Source: CAYXVB01 sp964467785 (GTDB taxonomy: Bacteria; Bdellovibrionota; UBA1018). Taken from it: 14,505 nucleotides of DNA. Below the pieces are notes generated by a model. It was not told the origin of the DNA. It saw only the letters and a program-made list of their open reading frames with translations, and ran no database searches. The stretch spans positions 1 through 14,505 of the forward strand of contig CAYXVB010000092.1 in NCBI GenBank assembly GCA_964467785.1. Reading direction: 5' to 3'. The translations under genes and the position numbers were made by a program. Shown in pieces: positions 1 to 7,253 of this stretch. Position 1 is the stretch's first letter. Each line of letters opens with the position of its first letter.

Positions 1-35
1 CGGTCGAACTCGAGAAGCGTTTCGGCGTTGTCCAT
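1..35 (-). CDS. livF: LivF-type ABC transporter ATP-binding protein, N-terminal fragment
   Basis: Only the first 11 complete codons are inside the window (MDNAETLLEFD); the gene continues past the left edge. The ATG lies one base after the livG stop, the spacing seen elsewhere in this operon. The visible residues carry no diagnostic motif. The name rests on gene order: in LivKHMGF-type operons the second ATPase gene, livF, directly follows livG. LivF would pair with LivG as the nucleotide-binding dimer at the cytoplasmic face of the LivHM permease. Confidence 0.6.
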   Translation of the reverse strand, partial: MDNAETLLEFD

Positions 36-36
36 T

Positions 37-849
37 TCAGCCCGAGGAGCTTGCATGCTCGGCAGCCGCCTTTCCGAGGTAGGCCTCGATGACCTTGGGA
101 TGACGCTGGATCTCGGCGGGGGTGCCTTCGGCGATCTTGACGCCGTAGTCCAGCACCGCGATACGCTCGCAGATGCCCATCACCAGCTTCATGTCGTGCT
201 CGATCAGAACGATCGTCATTCCAAATTCGTCGCGCAGGCGGCGGATCGTCGCCATAAGCTCCGCGGTCTCGTGCGCGTTCATGCCGGCGGCTGGCTCGTC
301 GAGAAGCAGGATACGCGCTCCGGTCGCCATGGCGCGGGCGATCTCGAGACGGCGTTGGTCCCCGTAAGGCAGGTTGCGCGCCAACCAATCGCGACGTTCG
401 GAGAGCTTAAAGAGCGTGAGAAGCTCCTGAACGCAGCTGTCATTGGCTCGTTCGGTTTCCACGACGCCGGGGGTGCGGAAAATCGTGGGGATGATCCCAT
501 GACAGGGGCGAGAAGGATCCGCGTCCATGGCCACTCGAAGGTTGTCGGTGACCGAGAGATCCTTGAACAGCCGGATGTTCTGGAAGGTGCGCGCCACGCC
601 GGAACGGGTGATCTGCCAAGGTTTTCGTCCAGAGACCTCCTGGCCTCGGGCCAGGACCTTGCCAAGAGTGGGCTTGTAGACTCCGGTCAGCATGTTGAAG
701 ACCGTGGTCTTGCCGGCGCCGTTCGGGCCGATCAGGCCAAAGATCGCTCCGCACGGAACCGTGAGGCTCACATCATTGACGGCCTTCAGGCCGCCGAAAT
801 GCATGGACAGTCCTTGCAGCTCAAGAGCCGGTGCGCCCGTCGCGGTCAT
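37..849 (-). CDS. livG: Branched-chain amino acid ABC transporter ATP-binding protein LivG
   Basis: This 270-aa ATPase of the HAAT (hydrophobic amino acid uptake) ABC family would hydrolyse ATP to drive import through LivH/LivM at the inner membrane. The ABC motifs are complete. Walker A is GPNGAGKT at residues 41-48, the Q-loop is TFQN around 88-91, the signature is LPYGDQRR at 160-167, Walker B is ILLLDEP at 180-186, and the switch histidine is H218 in LIEHDM. The LPYGDQ signature in place of LSGGQ is usual for LivG. Length is normal for the family. The ATG overlaps the livM stop by 4 bp, so translation is probably coupled. Real substrates of HAAT systems range over Leu/Ile/Val, other amino acids, amides and urea, and sequence alone cannot choose between them. 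Confidence 0.95.
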   Translation of the reverse strand: MTATGAPALELQGLSMHFGGLKAVNDVSLTVPCGAIFGLIGPNGAGKTTVFNMLTGVYKPTLGKVLARGQEVSGRKPWQITRSGVARTFQNIRLFKDLSVTDNLRVAMDADPSRPCHGIIPTIFRTPGVVETERANDSCVQELLTLFKLSERRDWLARNLPYGDQRRLEIARAMATGARILLLDEPAAGMNAHETAELMATIRRLRDEFGMTIVLIEHDMKLVMGICERIAVLDYGVKIAEGTPAEIQRHPKVIEAYLGKAAAEHASSSG

Positions 850-1874
850 GCGATCTCCTTGGCGGTGCTCTTACGGGATCTGAACTTCGCGATCCATTCG
901 GTGATCTCCTGAGTGCCAAAGAGCCCGTTGGGCCGAGTGAGCATGAGAAGGATCAGCATGAGTGAGTAGATCACCATGCGGAAGTCGATCCGGGTGAGCT
1001 CCTGAAGCGGGCGCAGCGCCTCGCGGATCACCGTGAGGAAGACGGCCGCGACAACCGAGCCCGAGATCGAGCCCATGCCGCCAAGGACGACCATGATGAT
1101 CACTTCGAAGCTGCGGTTGAAGTCAAAGGTCTGCGGGTTGAGGTAGCGGAGATAGTGCGCGAAGAGCCCGCCGGAGACGCCCGCGAAAAAGGCACCGATC
1201 ACGAAGGAGCGGACCTTGGTGCGGGTGGTGTTGACGCCCATGGCTTCGGCCGCGATTTCGTCCTCGCGGACCGAGAGGAAGCAGCGTCCATGGGCGGAGC
1301 GGGTCAGGCGCCAGACCGTGAAAACGGTCACGACGACCGCCGAATAGACCAGGCCCATCGAAGTGAGCGCCGGGATGTTGGGCAGGCCGCGCGCGCCACC
1401 GATGGCATCGATGTTGAGGATCACCACGCGGATGATCTCGCCGAAGCCGAGTGTCACGATCGCGAGGTAATCACCTTTGAGCCGCAGTGACGGTAGGCCG
1501 ACGATATAGCCGGCGAAGCTTGCCGTCAGGCCGCCGGCGTAGAGTGCGGCCAGGAAGATCAGGTTCGAGGCGATCGGATCTTCCATCAGCGCGGGATAAT
1601 AGGACTGCGCGGTCGTGGTGAGAAAGGCCGCGGTGTAACCGCCGACCGACATGAAACCGGCGTGGCCCATCGAGAACTGCCCCGTGAAGCCGTTGACGAG
1701 ATTCAGACTCACGGCCAGGATGATGTTGATCCCGGCGTACATGAGGATTGTGAAGTAGTATGGATCCATCCGGCCCGTGAGCGTCACATGGGCCAAGACG
1801 GCGGCGGCCAGCGCGATCAGCCAGGGCCTGAGGGAGCGGATTCCCGAGGCATTGCTTGCCGATTGCAGCGTCAT
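846..1874 (-). CDS. livM: Branched-chain amino acid ABC transporter permease LivM
   Basis: This 342-aa inner-membrane permease forms the translocation pore with LivH. The hallmark stretch, SLNLVNGFTGQFSMGHAGF, is at residues 56-74 and is followed by further hydrophobic segments. The cytoplasmic coupling (EAA-like) loop is at about 202-235, reading EDEIAAEAMGVNTTRTKV and then the G-rich helix. The C-terminal TRPNGLFG (residues 313-320) is typical of LivM. It overlaps livH by 4 bp upstream and livG by 4 bp downstream. The N-terminal region before about residue 36 includes the first hydrophobic helix. Nothing looks truncated. Confidence 0.95.
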   Translation of the reverse strand: MTLQSASNASGIRSLRPWLIALAAAVLAHVTLTGRMDPYYFTILMYAGINIILAVSLNLVNGFTGQFSMGHAGFMSVGGYTAAFLTTTAQSYYPALMEDPIASNLIFLAALYAGGLTASFAGYIVGLPSLRLKGDYLAIVTLGFGEIIRVVILNIDAIGGARGLPNIPALTSMGLVYSAVVVTVFTVWRLTRSAHGRCFLSVREDEIAAEAMGVNTTRTKVRSFVIGAFFAGVSGGLFAHYLRYLNPQTFDFNRSFEVIIMVVLGGMGSISGSVVAAVFLTVIREALRPLQELTRIDFRMVIYSLMLILLMLTRPNGLFGTQEITEWIAKFRSRKSTAKEIA

Positions 1875-2776
1875 ACCTTCTCCGTTCTGCGCGAGCCCAG
1901 GAGGCCCGTGGGGCGAAAGAGTAGGATGCCAATCAGGATCGCAAACGCCAGGGCGTCCCGGTAAGTCGGAGCCCAGTAGCCGACCACGAACTCCTCGGCC
2001 ACGCCAAGGAGGATCGCGCCGACCACCGCACCCGTCACATTACCAATGCCGCCCAGGACCGCGGCCACGAAGGCCTTGAGTCCGGGCATGATGCCCATGA
2101 GCGGCTCGATCTTGGGATAGACCAGGCCGACCAGTACGCCGGCCGCCCCCGCGAGGGCGGAGCCCAGCATGAAGGTCGCTGAGATCACGCGGTTGGTGGG
2201 GATGCCCATAAGGCTTGCCAGATCATGGCTAAAGCTCGTCGCGCGCATCGCCCGGCCGAGCCGGGTCTTAAAGATGATCGTTTGCAGGAGCGCCATCAGT
2301 GCAATGGAGATGACGAAAACGATGACTTGCAATGGATTGATCCGGAGCTCGCCGAGGTTCCAGTCCACTTCCGGCGCATAGATCTGCGGAAAGAACTTTG
2401 GGTCCGCGCCGAAGACGAGCTGGCCTGCAAATTCAAGAAAGAGCGAGACGCCCACGGCCGTGATGAGCACGTTGATGCGTGGGGCGTTTCGGAGTGGCCG
2501 ATAAGCCGCCCGCTCGATCAAGAAGCCCATCGCCGCGCAGCCGATCATCGCGGCGACCAGGGTCAACAGAAGGCTCCCGATCCCGGTGGGGGAGCCTCCC
2601 GAACTGAGGGCCCGGGCGGTGTACATGCCGATGAACGCACCGAGCATGTACACGTCGCCGTGGGCGAAGTTGATCAGCTGGAGAATGCCGAAGACCATGG
2701 TGTAACCCAAGGCGATCAGCGCATAGATACTCCCTAGTGACAATCCGTTGATCAGATGTTGGACGAATTCGATCAT
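1871..2776 (-). CDS. livH: Branched-chain amino acid ABC transporter permease LivH
   Basis: This 301-aa membrane permease is the partner of LivM. The N-terminal signature GLSLGSIYALIALGYTMVFG (residues 11-30) followed by INFAHGDVYMLGAF (35-48) is diagnostic of LivH-type permeases. The coupling loop region (TSFSHDLASLMGIPTNRV) lies in the second half, and the C-terminus FRPTGLLGSRR is also typical. The gene starts one base after the livK stop codon. No clear Shine-Dalgarno sequence precedes the ATG, which suggests translational coupling to livK. It overlaps livM by 4 bp. Confidence 0.95.
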   Translation of the reverse strand: MIEFVQHLINGLSLGSIYALIALGYTMVFGILQLINFAHGDVYMLGAFIGMYTARALSSGGSPTGIGSLLLTLVAAMIGCAAMGFLIERAAYRPLRNAPRINVLITAVGVSLFLEFAGQLVFGADPKFFPQIYAPEVDWNLGELRINPLQVIVFVISIALMALLQTIIFKTRLGRAMRATSFSHDLASLMGIPTNRVISATFMLGSALAGAAGVLVGLVYPKIEPLMGIMPGLKAFVAAVLGGIGNVTGAVVGAILLGVAEEFVVGYWAPTYRDALAFAILIGILLFRPTGLLGSRRTEKV

Positions 2777-2777
2777 G

Positions 2778-4061
2778 TTACGGGTTGATCGTGGTTTGGT
2801 ACTTCGTCTGGCCGTTTTCCACTTTGAGGACGACCGCGGATTTCACGGCGTCGCGCTTTTCATTGATCGTGATCATCCCGGTCACGCCCTGGTAATCCTT
2901 GGTCTGGGCGATTGCGTCGCGCACATCCTGCGACGAGAGCGATTTGGCGCGGCTCATGGCGTCGGCCAGGACTTTCATCGCATCGTATCCGGAGGCCGCG
3001 AGTCCGTCCGGAACCGTGCCGTATGCCGCCTTATATTTAGAGATAAACTCCTGGATGTTGGGAGCCTGATTCTCCGACGAGTAATGGTTGGAGAAGTAGT
3101 TGCCGTCCATCGCCTTGCCGCCGATTTCGGTCAGCTTGGGGGAATCCCAGCCATCGCCGCCCATCAGCGGCACCTTAAGTCCCAGCTCGTGAGCCTGACG
3201 GGCGATGAGACCCACTTCGGTGTAATAGCCCGGCACGAAGATCGCCTGGGGCGCCTTGGCGCGGATCGCGGTGAGCTGCGACTTGAAGTCGATGTCGCCG
3301 GCGCTGTAGCTCTGATCGACGATGATTTCGCCACCGAGCCTCTTGAAGGTCTCGGCGAAGAAGTTCGACAGGCCGACCGAGTAGTCATTCTTGATGTCGC
3401 GGAGAATCGCGACTTTCTTGANNNNNNNNNNGGAATAGTACTCTTTAAAGTGCTGGCTGAGGCCCACGCTGTAGTCCTCCTTCACATCCGTCAGCACAGC
3501 CATGTTTTTCCAGCCTTTGGAGAGAGCGAACTTGGCCATCACCGTGCCTTGGAAGGGATCGATGAAGCAGACGCGGAAGATGTGGTCGCCCAGTTCGGTC
3601 ACCTTGGGATTGGTCGAAGAGGGCGTAATCATCGGGACTTTGTGATTTTGGGCGATCGGCGCCATGGCCATCGAGCGCGAGGAGGCCACTTCGCCCAGAA
3701 TTGCGCTCACGCCGTTCTGGGTGATCAGCTTGGTGACGGCGGTCGCCGCTTCGTCCGGCTTGCCTTGATCGTCGAGAGAGATGATCTGGATCTTCTTGCC
3801 CTTGATACCACCCGCGGCGTTGATCTGGTTGGCGGCAAGCTCGATGCCTTGATGGGTCGAGTTACCAAAGGTGGCCTCGCTGCCGGTCATGGAACCGACT
3901 TCGCCGATCTTGATGACGTCGCCGCTCGGGGCGCCGCCCTGCGATGCGCTTTGCGCGCTTCCGGCGGGAGCTTGAGTGTTCTTGGTGCAGGAAGTGGCCG
4001 CAAGGAGTGCGACGACAGTGGCGCACATCGGGAGTGACTGCGAGAAGCGGAAAATTTTCAC
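2778..4061 (-). CDS. livK: LivK-like substrate-binding lipoprotein, interrupted by a gap and probably chimeric
   Basis: This is a periplasmic type-I substrate-binding protein (Peripla_BP_6/LivK type) that would deliver the ligand to LivHM. I prefer the GTG at 4061, because AAAGGA lies about 8 bases upstream and the protein then begins VKIFRFSQSLPMCATVVALL, a short basic start plus hydrophobic core. It reaches Cys25 (LLAATSC), a plausible though imperfect lipobox, followed by a Ser/Gly/Ala-rich linker. The in-frame ATG at 4142 would add 27 unlikely residues. The binding-domain start (IKIGEVGSMTG, residues 50-60) and family blocks such as PMITPSSTNP (143-152) are present. A 10-N gap breaks the gene. 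Residues 187-208 before it and 217-238 after it are alternative versions of one family segment (both contain DYSVGLS), so about 30 residues are extra compared with ordinary LivK proteins. Confidence 0.85.
   Translation of the reverse strand: MKIFRFSQSLPMCATVVALLAATSCTKNTQAPAGSAQSASQGGAPSGDVIKIGEVGSMTGSEATFGNSTHQGIELAANQINAAGGIKGKKIQIISLDDQGKPDEAATAVTKLITQNGVSAILGEVASSRSMAMAPIAQNHKVPMITPSSTNPKVTELGDHIFRVCFIDPFQGTVMAKFALSKGWKNMAVLTDVKEDYSVGLSQHFKEYYSXXXXKKVAILRDIKNDYSVGLSNFFAETFKRLGGEIIVDQSYSAGDIDFKSQLTAIRAKAPQAIFVPGYYTEVGLIARQAHELGLKVPLMGGDGWDSPKLTEIGGKAMDGNYFSNHYSSENQAPNIQEFISKYKAAYGTVPDGLAASGYDAMKVLADAMSRAKSLSSQDVRDAIAQTKDYQGVTGMITINEKRDAVKSAVVLKVENGQTKYQTTINP
3422..3431. other. Assembly gap (10 N) inside livK
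   Basis: Ten undetermined bases mark a contig join. The reading frame happens to stay open across it, but the run length is probably a placeholder. The flanks encode homologous, non-identical protein segments, so real missing sequence may be much longer than ten bases. Confidence 0.97.
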
Positions 4062-4074
4062 AGGGATATCCTTT
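4054..4074 (-). promoter_or_regulatory. Ribosome binding site deciding the GTG start of livK
   Basis: On the minus strand AAAGGA stands about 8 bases upstream of GTG at 4061. It is followed directly by a signal-peptide-like N-terminus. The longer in-frame start at 4142 lies on the other side of the divergent promoter region and would displace the signal peptide from the N-terminus. Confidence 0.6.
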
Positions 4075-4096
4075 CGTATCTGAGCATCCAAGGTAA

Positions 4097-4124
4097 TTGA
4101 CAGGGAGAAAAGATCAACATTAAT
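4097..4124 (+). promoter_or_regulatory. Candidate sigma70 promoter for the recombinase-like gene
   Basis: A perfect -35 hexamer TTGACA (4097-4102) is followed after 16 bases by ATTAAT (4119-4124), which matches four of six positions of the -10 consensus. Transcription would begin near 4131, only a few bases before the ATG at 4135. That would make the mRNA leaderless or nearly so, in keeping with the absence of a well-placed Shine-Dalgarno sequence. The -10 sits inside a 10-bp palindrome (4117-4126), a possible operator. Identified by eye only. Confidence 0.45.
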
Positions 4125-4134
4125 GTGATGAGCG

Positions 4135-5130
4135 ATGAGCAAAAAACTAACGACTCGTCATTCTGTCGATCATAATGGCCGCGCTTCTTCAGCGAAGGGG
4201 CGCAAGACCCCGAAGCCCGCGGAGTTTTCCTACGCACTCAAAAGTTTCGTCGGTCACCTCGAGGGCACCGGAAAAGCTCTGCACACGATCAAGAACTACC
4301 GTCTCGATCTGCTGCACTTTGATCGATTTCTTCGCACCGAGCTGGGAGACAAGCCGGTCAAGCTCGCCGAAATCGGCCCGGCGGATCTGGATCGCTTTCA
4401 TCAGTGGATGAAACGCGCAGGTCTTAAGAATAATACTCGACGTAGAAAGCTTCTAACGGTGCAGAAGTTTCTTCATTACCTGTTTGCGCGCAAGCGTTTG
4501 CCCGAAGGAATTGCCCGCAAGGTTCCCACGCCGCACAAAATTGAGCGGGTGCCGCTGACGGTGGATTTCGAGGATCTGATGCGCAGGATCCGGGAGCTTC
4601 CGTCGAGCTCGGTGCTCGAGGCGCGCAACCGCCTGCTGCTTTGGACCTTGTTGGAGACGGGAGCGCTCGTGAGCGAGGTGGCCACTCTTCGATTCGATCA
4701 GTGGTCTCTCACCGCGTCCGGCGTTTTGAATATTGAGATTGCGGGCAAGAACTCGCGCACGTTGAGCGTCGCGGCTCCCGTGGGACGTGAGCTTTGGGAT
4801 TCGCTCGAGACCCTGCGAACCCTGGGTAACGGTCGATCGAGCAGTGTGTTCCAGGGATTTAACAAGTTCGGTCCGCTGGGAGGCGCGATCACGCCTCGTG
4901 GAGTCGAGCTCTTGCTCAAGTCTTATGAGGCCCGATTTTCGATGAATGACCTGACTCCACGCGCGATTCGTCACACCGCCGTGCTTCGCTGGCATCGCGA
5001 AGGAGTGAATCAGGAAGAGATTCAAAAGCGTCTGGGTCTCAAGACGCGCTACGCCTTCCGTGCCTATGAAGCGCTTTTTAGAAATCAGTCCCAGGCTGGG
5101 TCGCAAGCTCGGTTCGACGGAGCGGAATGA
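4135..5130 (+). CDS. Tyrosine-recombinase-like protein with degenerate catalytic site
   Basis: This 331-aa protein has the two-domain layout of XerC/XerD-type recombinases. An N-terminal SAM-like core-binding domain (about residues 32-120, TIKNYRLDLLHFDRFL and TRRRKLLTVQKFLHYL) precedes a C-terminal catalytic-fold domain (about 140-315). Aligned by motif, box I reads TGALVSEV where the family has TGLRVSEL, so the first catalytic arginine is Leu178. Box II reads PRAIRH with Arg279 kept but the usual His replaced by Arg276. The later GH/GW position is Leu302. A strand lysine (K205) and the nucleophile-position tyrosine (Y311) remain. The protein is therefore probably DNA-binding with impaired or absent strand-exchange activity. 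It stands alone, divergent from livK and convergent with the glycosyltransferase. No att site or adjacent mobile gene was seen. Confidence 0.85.
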   Translation: MSKKLTTRHSVDHNGRASSAKGRKTPKPAEFSYALKSFVGHLEGTGKALHTIKNYRLDLLHFDRFLRTELGDKPVKLAEIGPADLDRFHQWMKRAGLKNNTRRRKLLTVQKFLHYLFARKRLPEGIARKVPTPHKIERVPLTVDFEDLMRRIRELPSSSVLEARNRLLLWTLLETGALVSEVATLRFDQWSLTASGVLNIEIAGKNSRTLSVAAPVGRELWDSLETLRTLGNGRSSSVFQGFNKFGPLGGAITPRGVELLLKSYEARFSMNDLTPRAIRHTAVLRWHREGVNQEEIQKRLGLKTRYAFRAYEALFRNQSQAGSQARFDGAE

Positions 5131-5147
5131 TCGGGGCGCCCCGATCA
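5128..5147. terminator. Perfect 20-bp palindrome between convergent genes, likely bidirectional terminator
   Basis: The half-site TGATCGGGGC is followed at once by its exact reverse complement GCCCCGATCA. As RNA it can fold into an 8-bp stem with a GCGC loop on either strand. It begins on the stop codon of the plus-strand recombinase-like gene and ends one base before the stop of the minus-strand glycosyltransferase gene. There is no strong T tract on either side, so it may act as a weak or processed 3' end rather than a classic intrinsic terminator. Confidence 0.6.
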
Positions 5148-5148
5148 G

Positions 5149-6555
5149 TCAGATCCAGCTTTGCAGCCACATCCACTTCCGGAACGTCTCGGCGGGAATT
5201 CTCACCGCGCCCAGAATCGGAAAGAAGTAGACAAAGATGCCGAGGCAGGCGGCCACGACGCTCCACCGGAGCCACTTGAGGTTTCGAAGCTCCGGGCGCA
5301 TCAACGCATAGGCCAGAGCCAGGCTTAGGGTCATGCCGGCGGGATAGTAGTAATAGTAAAACGCGACTTTTCGCGGCACCACTGCCCAGCTGAGATAAAA
5401 GACCGCATAGGTGAAGAGGATGAGAAAGGCTTCTCGGCGCCGCTCCTCGATCCAGCCCCAGAGGCACATGAGGATCGCCCAGAGGCCGCCCCACATGATC
5501 AGGGGATTGCCCAATAGGATCACGCCACGGACGGTTTCGGGATGGGGGCCTTCCTTGTCGAACGCGTACCAGATGGGTCGGAGCATCAGGGCCCAACTTG
5601 TCCAGGTGCTCTGATAAGGGTGCGAGCCGACCACGCGCAACTGACCCTCGTACATGTTCTTCTGATAAGTGAAGAGCCAATCCGTCACTCCGAAGTGCAT
5701 TCCGGGGATGAAGAAGTAGGGAATGAACGTGAAGTAGTAGCAGGCGATGGGTATGGCAATCAGGCCGATGAGCCAGGTGCGGAGCGGCACGTCCTTCCAG
5801 AGCTGGGGATGGTACCAATCGCTTTCGGATTCAGGCTGCTCGCGCGTGTCAAAGCGGGTGCCCCAGCGTTGAAGCAGGCGGACTCCAAGCACCAGGCCCC
5901 CGCAGGCCAGCCAAGGCAGCACCGCAAACCATTTACAGGCGGTCGCCAAACCGAACATCGCGCCTGAGAAATACAAAAGCTTTTGCGTGGTGCCGGGTGC
6001 CTGCCCAACTTTCCAGGCGCCCGCGAAAGCGGCGAGTGCCCAGGCTAAAAACGCGAACATGAAGGTGTCGAGCATCCCGATTCGGGCCTGCACGTAAAGA
6101 AGCTGATTGACGGCCGTCAATGCGGTCACTAGCCAGGCGGCCTCTTCTTTCTCGAACACGGCCAAACCCCAGAGGAACATTCCGACCAAGGTGAGCGCTC
6201 CAAAGACGGTGCTCATCAAACGCCAGCCAAAAGGGCGGTCGCCACCCACGGCGATGCCCACGGCGATCAGCTCCTTGGCCAGGGGCGGGTGTTCGTAGTT
6301 TTGATTGGGCTTGAGCTCGAGAAACTGCTTGGCTGAGGGGACGTAGTGAAACTCATCGAAGTTTCTGCCTTTGGGAAACTGGATGTAGGCCAAGAAAAAG
6401 ATCTGGGCCACGAAATAAATGAGAGCGCAAAGAGCCACGACCCTGCGAGTCAAGAGATTCACTTTGGGAACACTAAGGCCGCCCGGCAGGAGGGTCAAGT
6501 CTTTCCCCAAGCCCCCTTTGATGCTAAGAGCGGATTTATATGACTCAAGACCCAT
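5149..6555 (-). CDS. Phospholipid-carrier-dependent glycosyltransferase, PMT (GT39-like) family
   Basis: This 468-aa polytopic membrane protein of the protein O-mannosyltransferase superfamily would transfer a sugar from a polyprenyl-phosphate carrier to protein or envelope glycan on the outer side of the inner membrane. After a first membrane helix (about 38-58) come the acidic loop motif FDEFHY (66-71, Asp67-Glu68), EHPPLAKELI (88-97), and RIGMLDTFMF (158-167), all typical of the family. Many hydrophobic segments follow. The C-terminus carries a run of five tyrosines before PAG and ends KWMWLQSWI. I chose the ATG at 6555 because AAAGGGAG precedes it by about 8 bases. The in-frame ATG at 6627 would add 24 basic residues and run deep into the divergent gene. 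With the chosen start, the gene still overlaps the SEC-C gene by 16 bp. Acceptor and donor cannot be told from sequence. Confidence 0.88.
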   Translation of the reverse strand: MGLESYKSALSIKGGLGKDLTLLPGGLSVPKVNLLTRRVVALCALIYFVAQIFFLAYIQFPKGRNFDEFHYVPSAKQFLELKPNQNYEHPPLAKELIAVGIAVGGDRPFGWRLMSTVFGALTLVGMFLWGLAVFEKEEAAWLVTALTAVNQLLYVQARIGMLDTFMFAFLAWALAAFAGAWKVGQAPGTTQKLLYFSGAMFGLATACKWFAVLPWLACGGLVLGVRLLQRWGTRFDTREQPESESDWYHPQLWKDVPLRTWLIGLIAIPIACYYFTFIPYFFIPGMHFGVTDWLFTYQKNMYEGQLRVVGSHPYQSTWTSWALMLRPIWYAFDKEGPHPETVRGVILLGNPLIMWGGLWAILMCLWGWIEERRREAFLILFTYAVFYLSWAVVPRKVAFYYYYYPAGMTLSLALAYALMRPELRNLKWLRWSVVAACLGIFVYFFPILGAVRIPAETFRKWMWLQSWI

Positions 6556-7238
6556 CGCAGAATCTCCCTTTGGCCTCTTCAACTCCCTCTGGCGCTTCGC
6601 AGCCGACCGTCGGAAGAAATGAGCCATGTCCTTGCGGCAGCGGCAAGAAGTACAAGCGCTGCCATGGCGTCGATGCCGCGCCCAAACTGAGCGCGCCCAA
6701 GTCGGACCCGTCGGCTGGCGCCGCGAATCCGTTCGCTGCTCTAGCCGCTCAGTCTGGCAAGGAGGGTGCCGCCGGCTTCTCTCCGGAGCAAAATCAGACG
6801 ATGCTGCAGGTCGCGCAGCTGATGCAGCGTCTCCCCAAGGGTCAGCTCCAGCGCCTGCAATCGATTATGCAGCGCGCGATGGCGGGCAAGGATGTCCGGC
6901 GCGAAGCTGCGGAATTCGAGGCTTCGCTACCGCCGGCTTTTCATGATCTGCTCAAGGACTTCCAGATGCCCGGCGGTTTGCCCGGCATGGCGGGAATGGG
7001 CGGCGCCGAACCATCGGCGATTGAAGCCGAAAGCGCTCCTGCTTCCACGATGACCGAAGACGAAGCGCGCGCGCTCGTGGCCAAGGCCGCCGCGCAGGGC
7101 AAGATATCGACGGATCAGGCGCAGAAACTTCTCGAGTCGACTCCTGGAGCCGAGTCTTCGTCCTCTTCAGCGCCTGCGGGTGGGCCTTCTGAAAAGAAGT
7201 CGAGCGGCTTTGCAAAGCTCTTCAAGAAGTTCAAATAA
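6540..7238 (+). CDS. SEC-C zinc-motif protein of unknown function
   Basis: This 232-aa protein has an N-terminal SEC-C motif, GRNEPCPCGSGKKYKRCHG (residues 25-43). It holds the Zn-ligand pattern C30-x-C32-x8-C41-H42, as at the C-terminus of SecA, where it binds zinc and SecB. The rest is not recognised. There is a low-complexity Ala/Pro/Ser linker, a Gln/Met-rich helical stretch (about 78-125, QLMQRLPKGQLQRLQSIMQR), a Gly/Met/Pro patch near 142-155, another predicted helix (TEDEARALVAKAAAQGKI), and a basic tail ending FAKLFKKFK that could touch membrane or nucleic acid. A role in metal-dependent protein-protein contact is possible but unproven. It precedes the BtpA-family gene by 15 bases and is probably cotranscribed with it. 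Only a weak purine-rich stretch precedes the ATG. Confidence 0.85.
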   Translation: MTQDPSQNLPLASSTPSGASQPTVGRNEPCPCGSGKKYKRCHGVDAAPKLSAPKSDPSAGAANPFAALAAQSGKEGAAGFSPEQNQTMLQVAQLMQRLPKGQLQRLQSIMQRAMAGKDVRREAAEFEASLPPAFHDLLKDFQMPGGLPGMAGMGGAEPSAIEAESAPASTMTEDEARALVAKAAAQGKISTDQAQKLLESTPGAESSSSSAPAGGPSEKKSSGFAKLFKKFK

Positions 7239-7253
7239 GGCTTCGAGCTTTTC

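Noticed and set aside
28..912. 294-codon open frame on the plus strand opposite livG
   Set aside because: livG carries every ABC ATPase motif on the other strand, and this frame looks like its antisense shadow.
2748..4037. 429-codon open frame on the plus strand opposite livK
   Set aside because: It mirrors a well-supported binding-protein gene. Its His/Asp/Arg/Gly-rich composition is what the antisense of GC-rich coding DNA gives, and it also runs through the N gap.
4135..5130. Integrase of an integrated mobile element with att sites
   Set aside because: No direct repeats, tRNA, excisionase or phage genes were seen nearby, and the active site is degenerate. It reads as a resident Xer-like paralogue.
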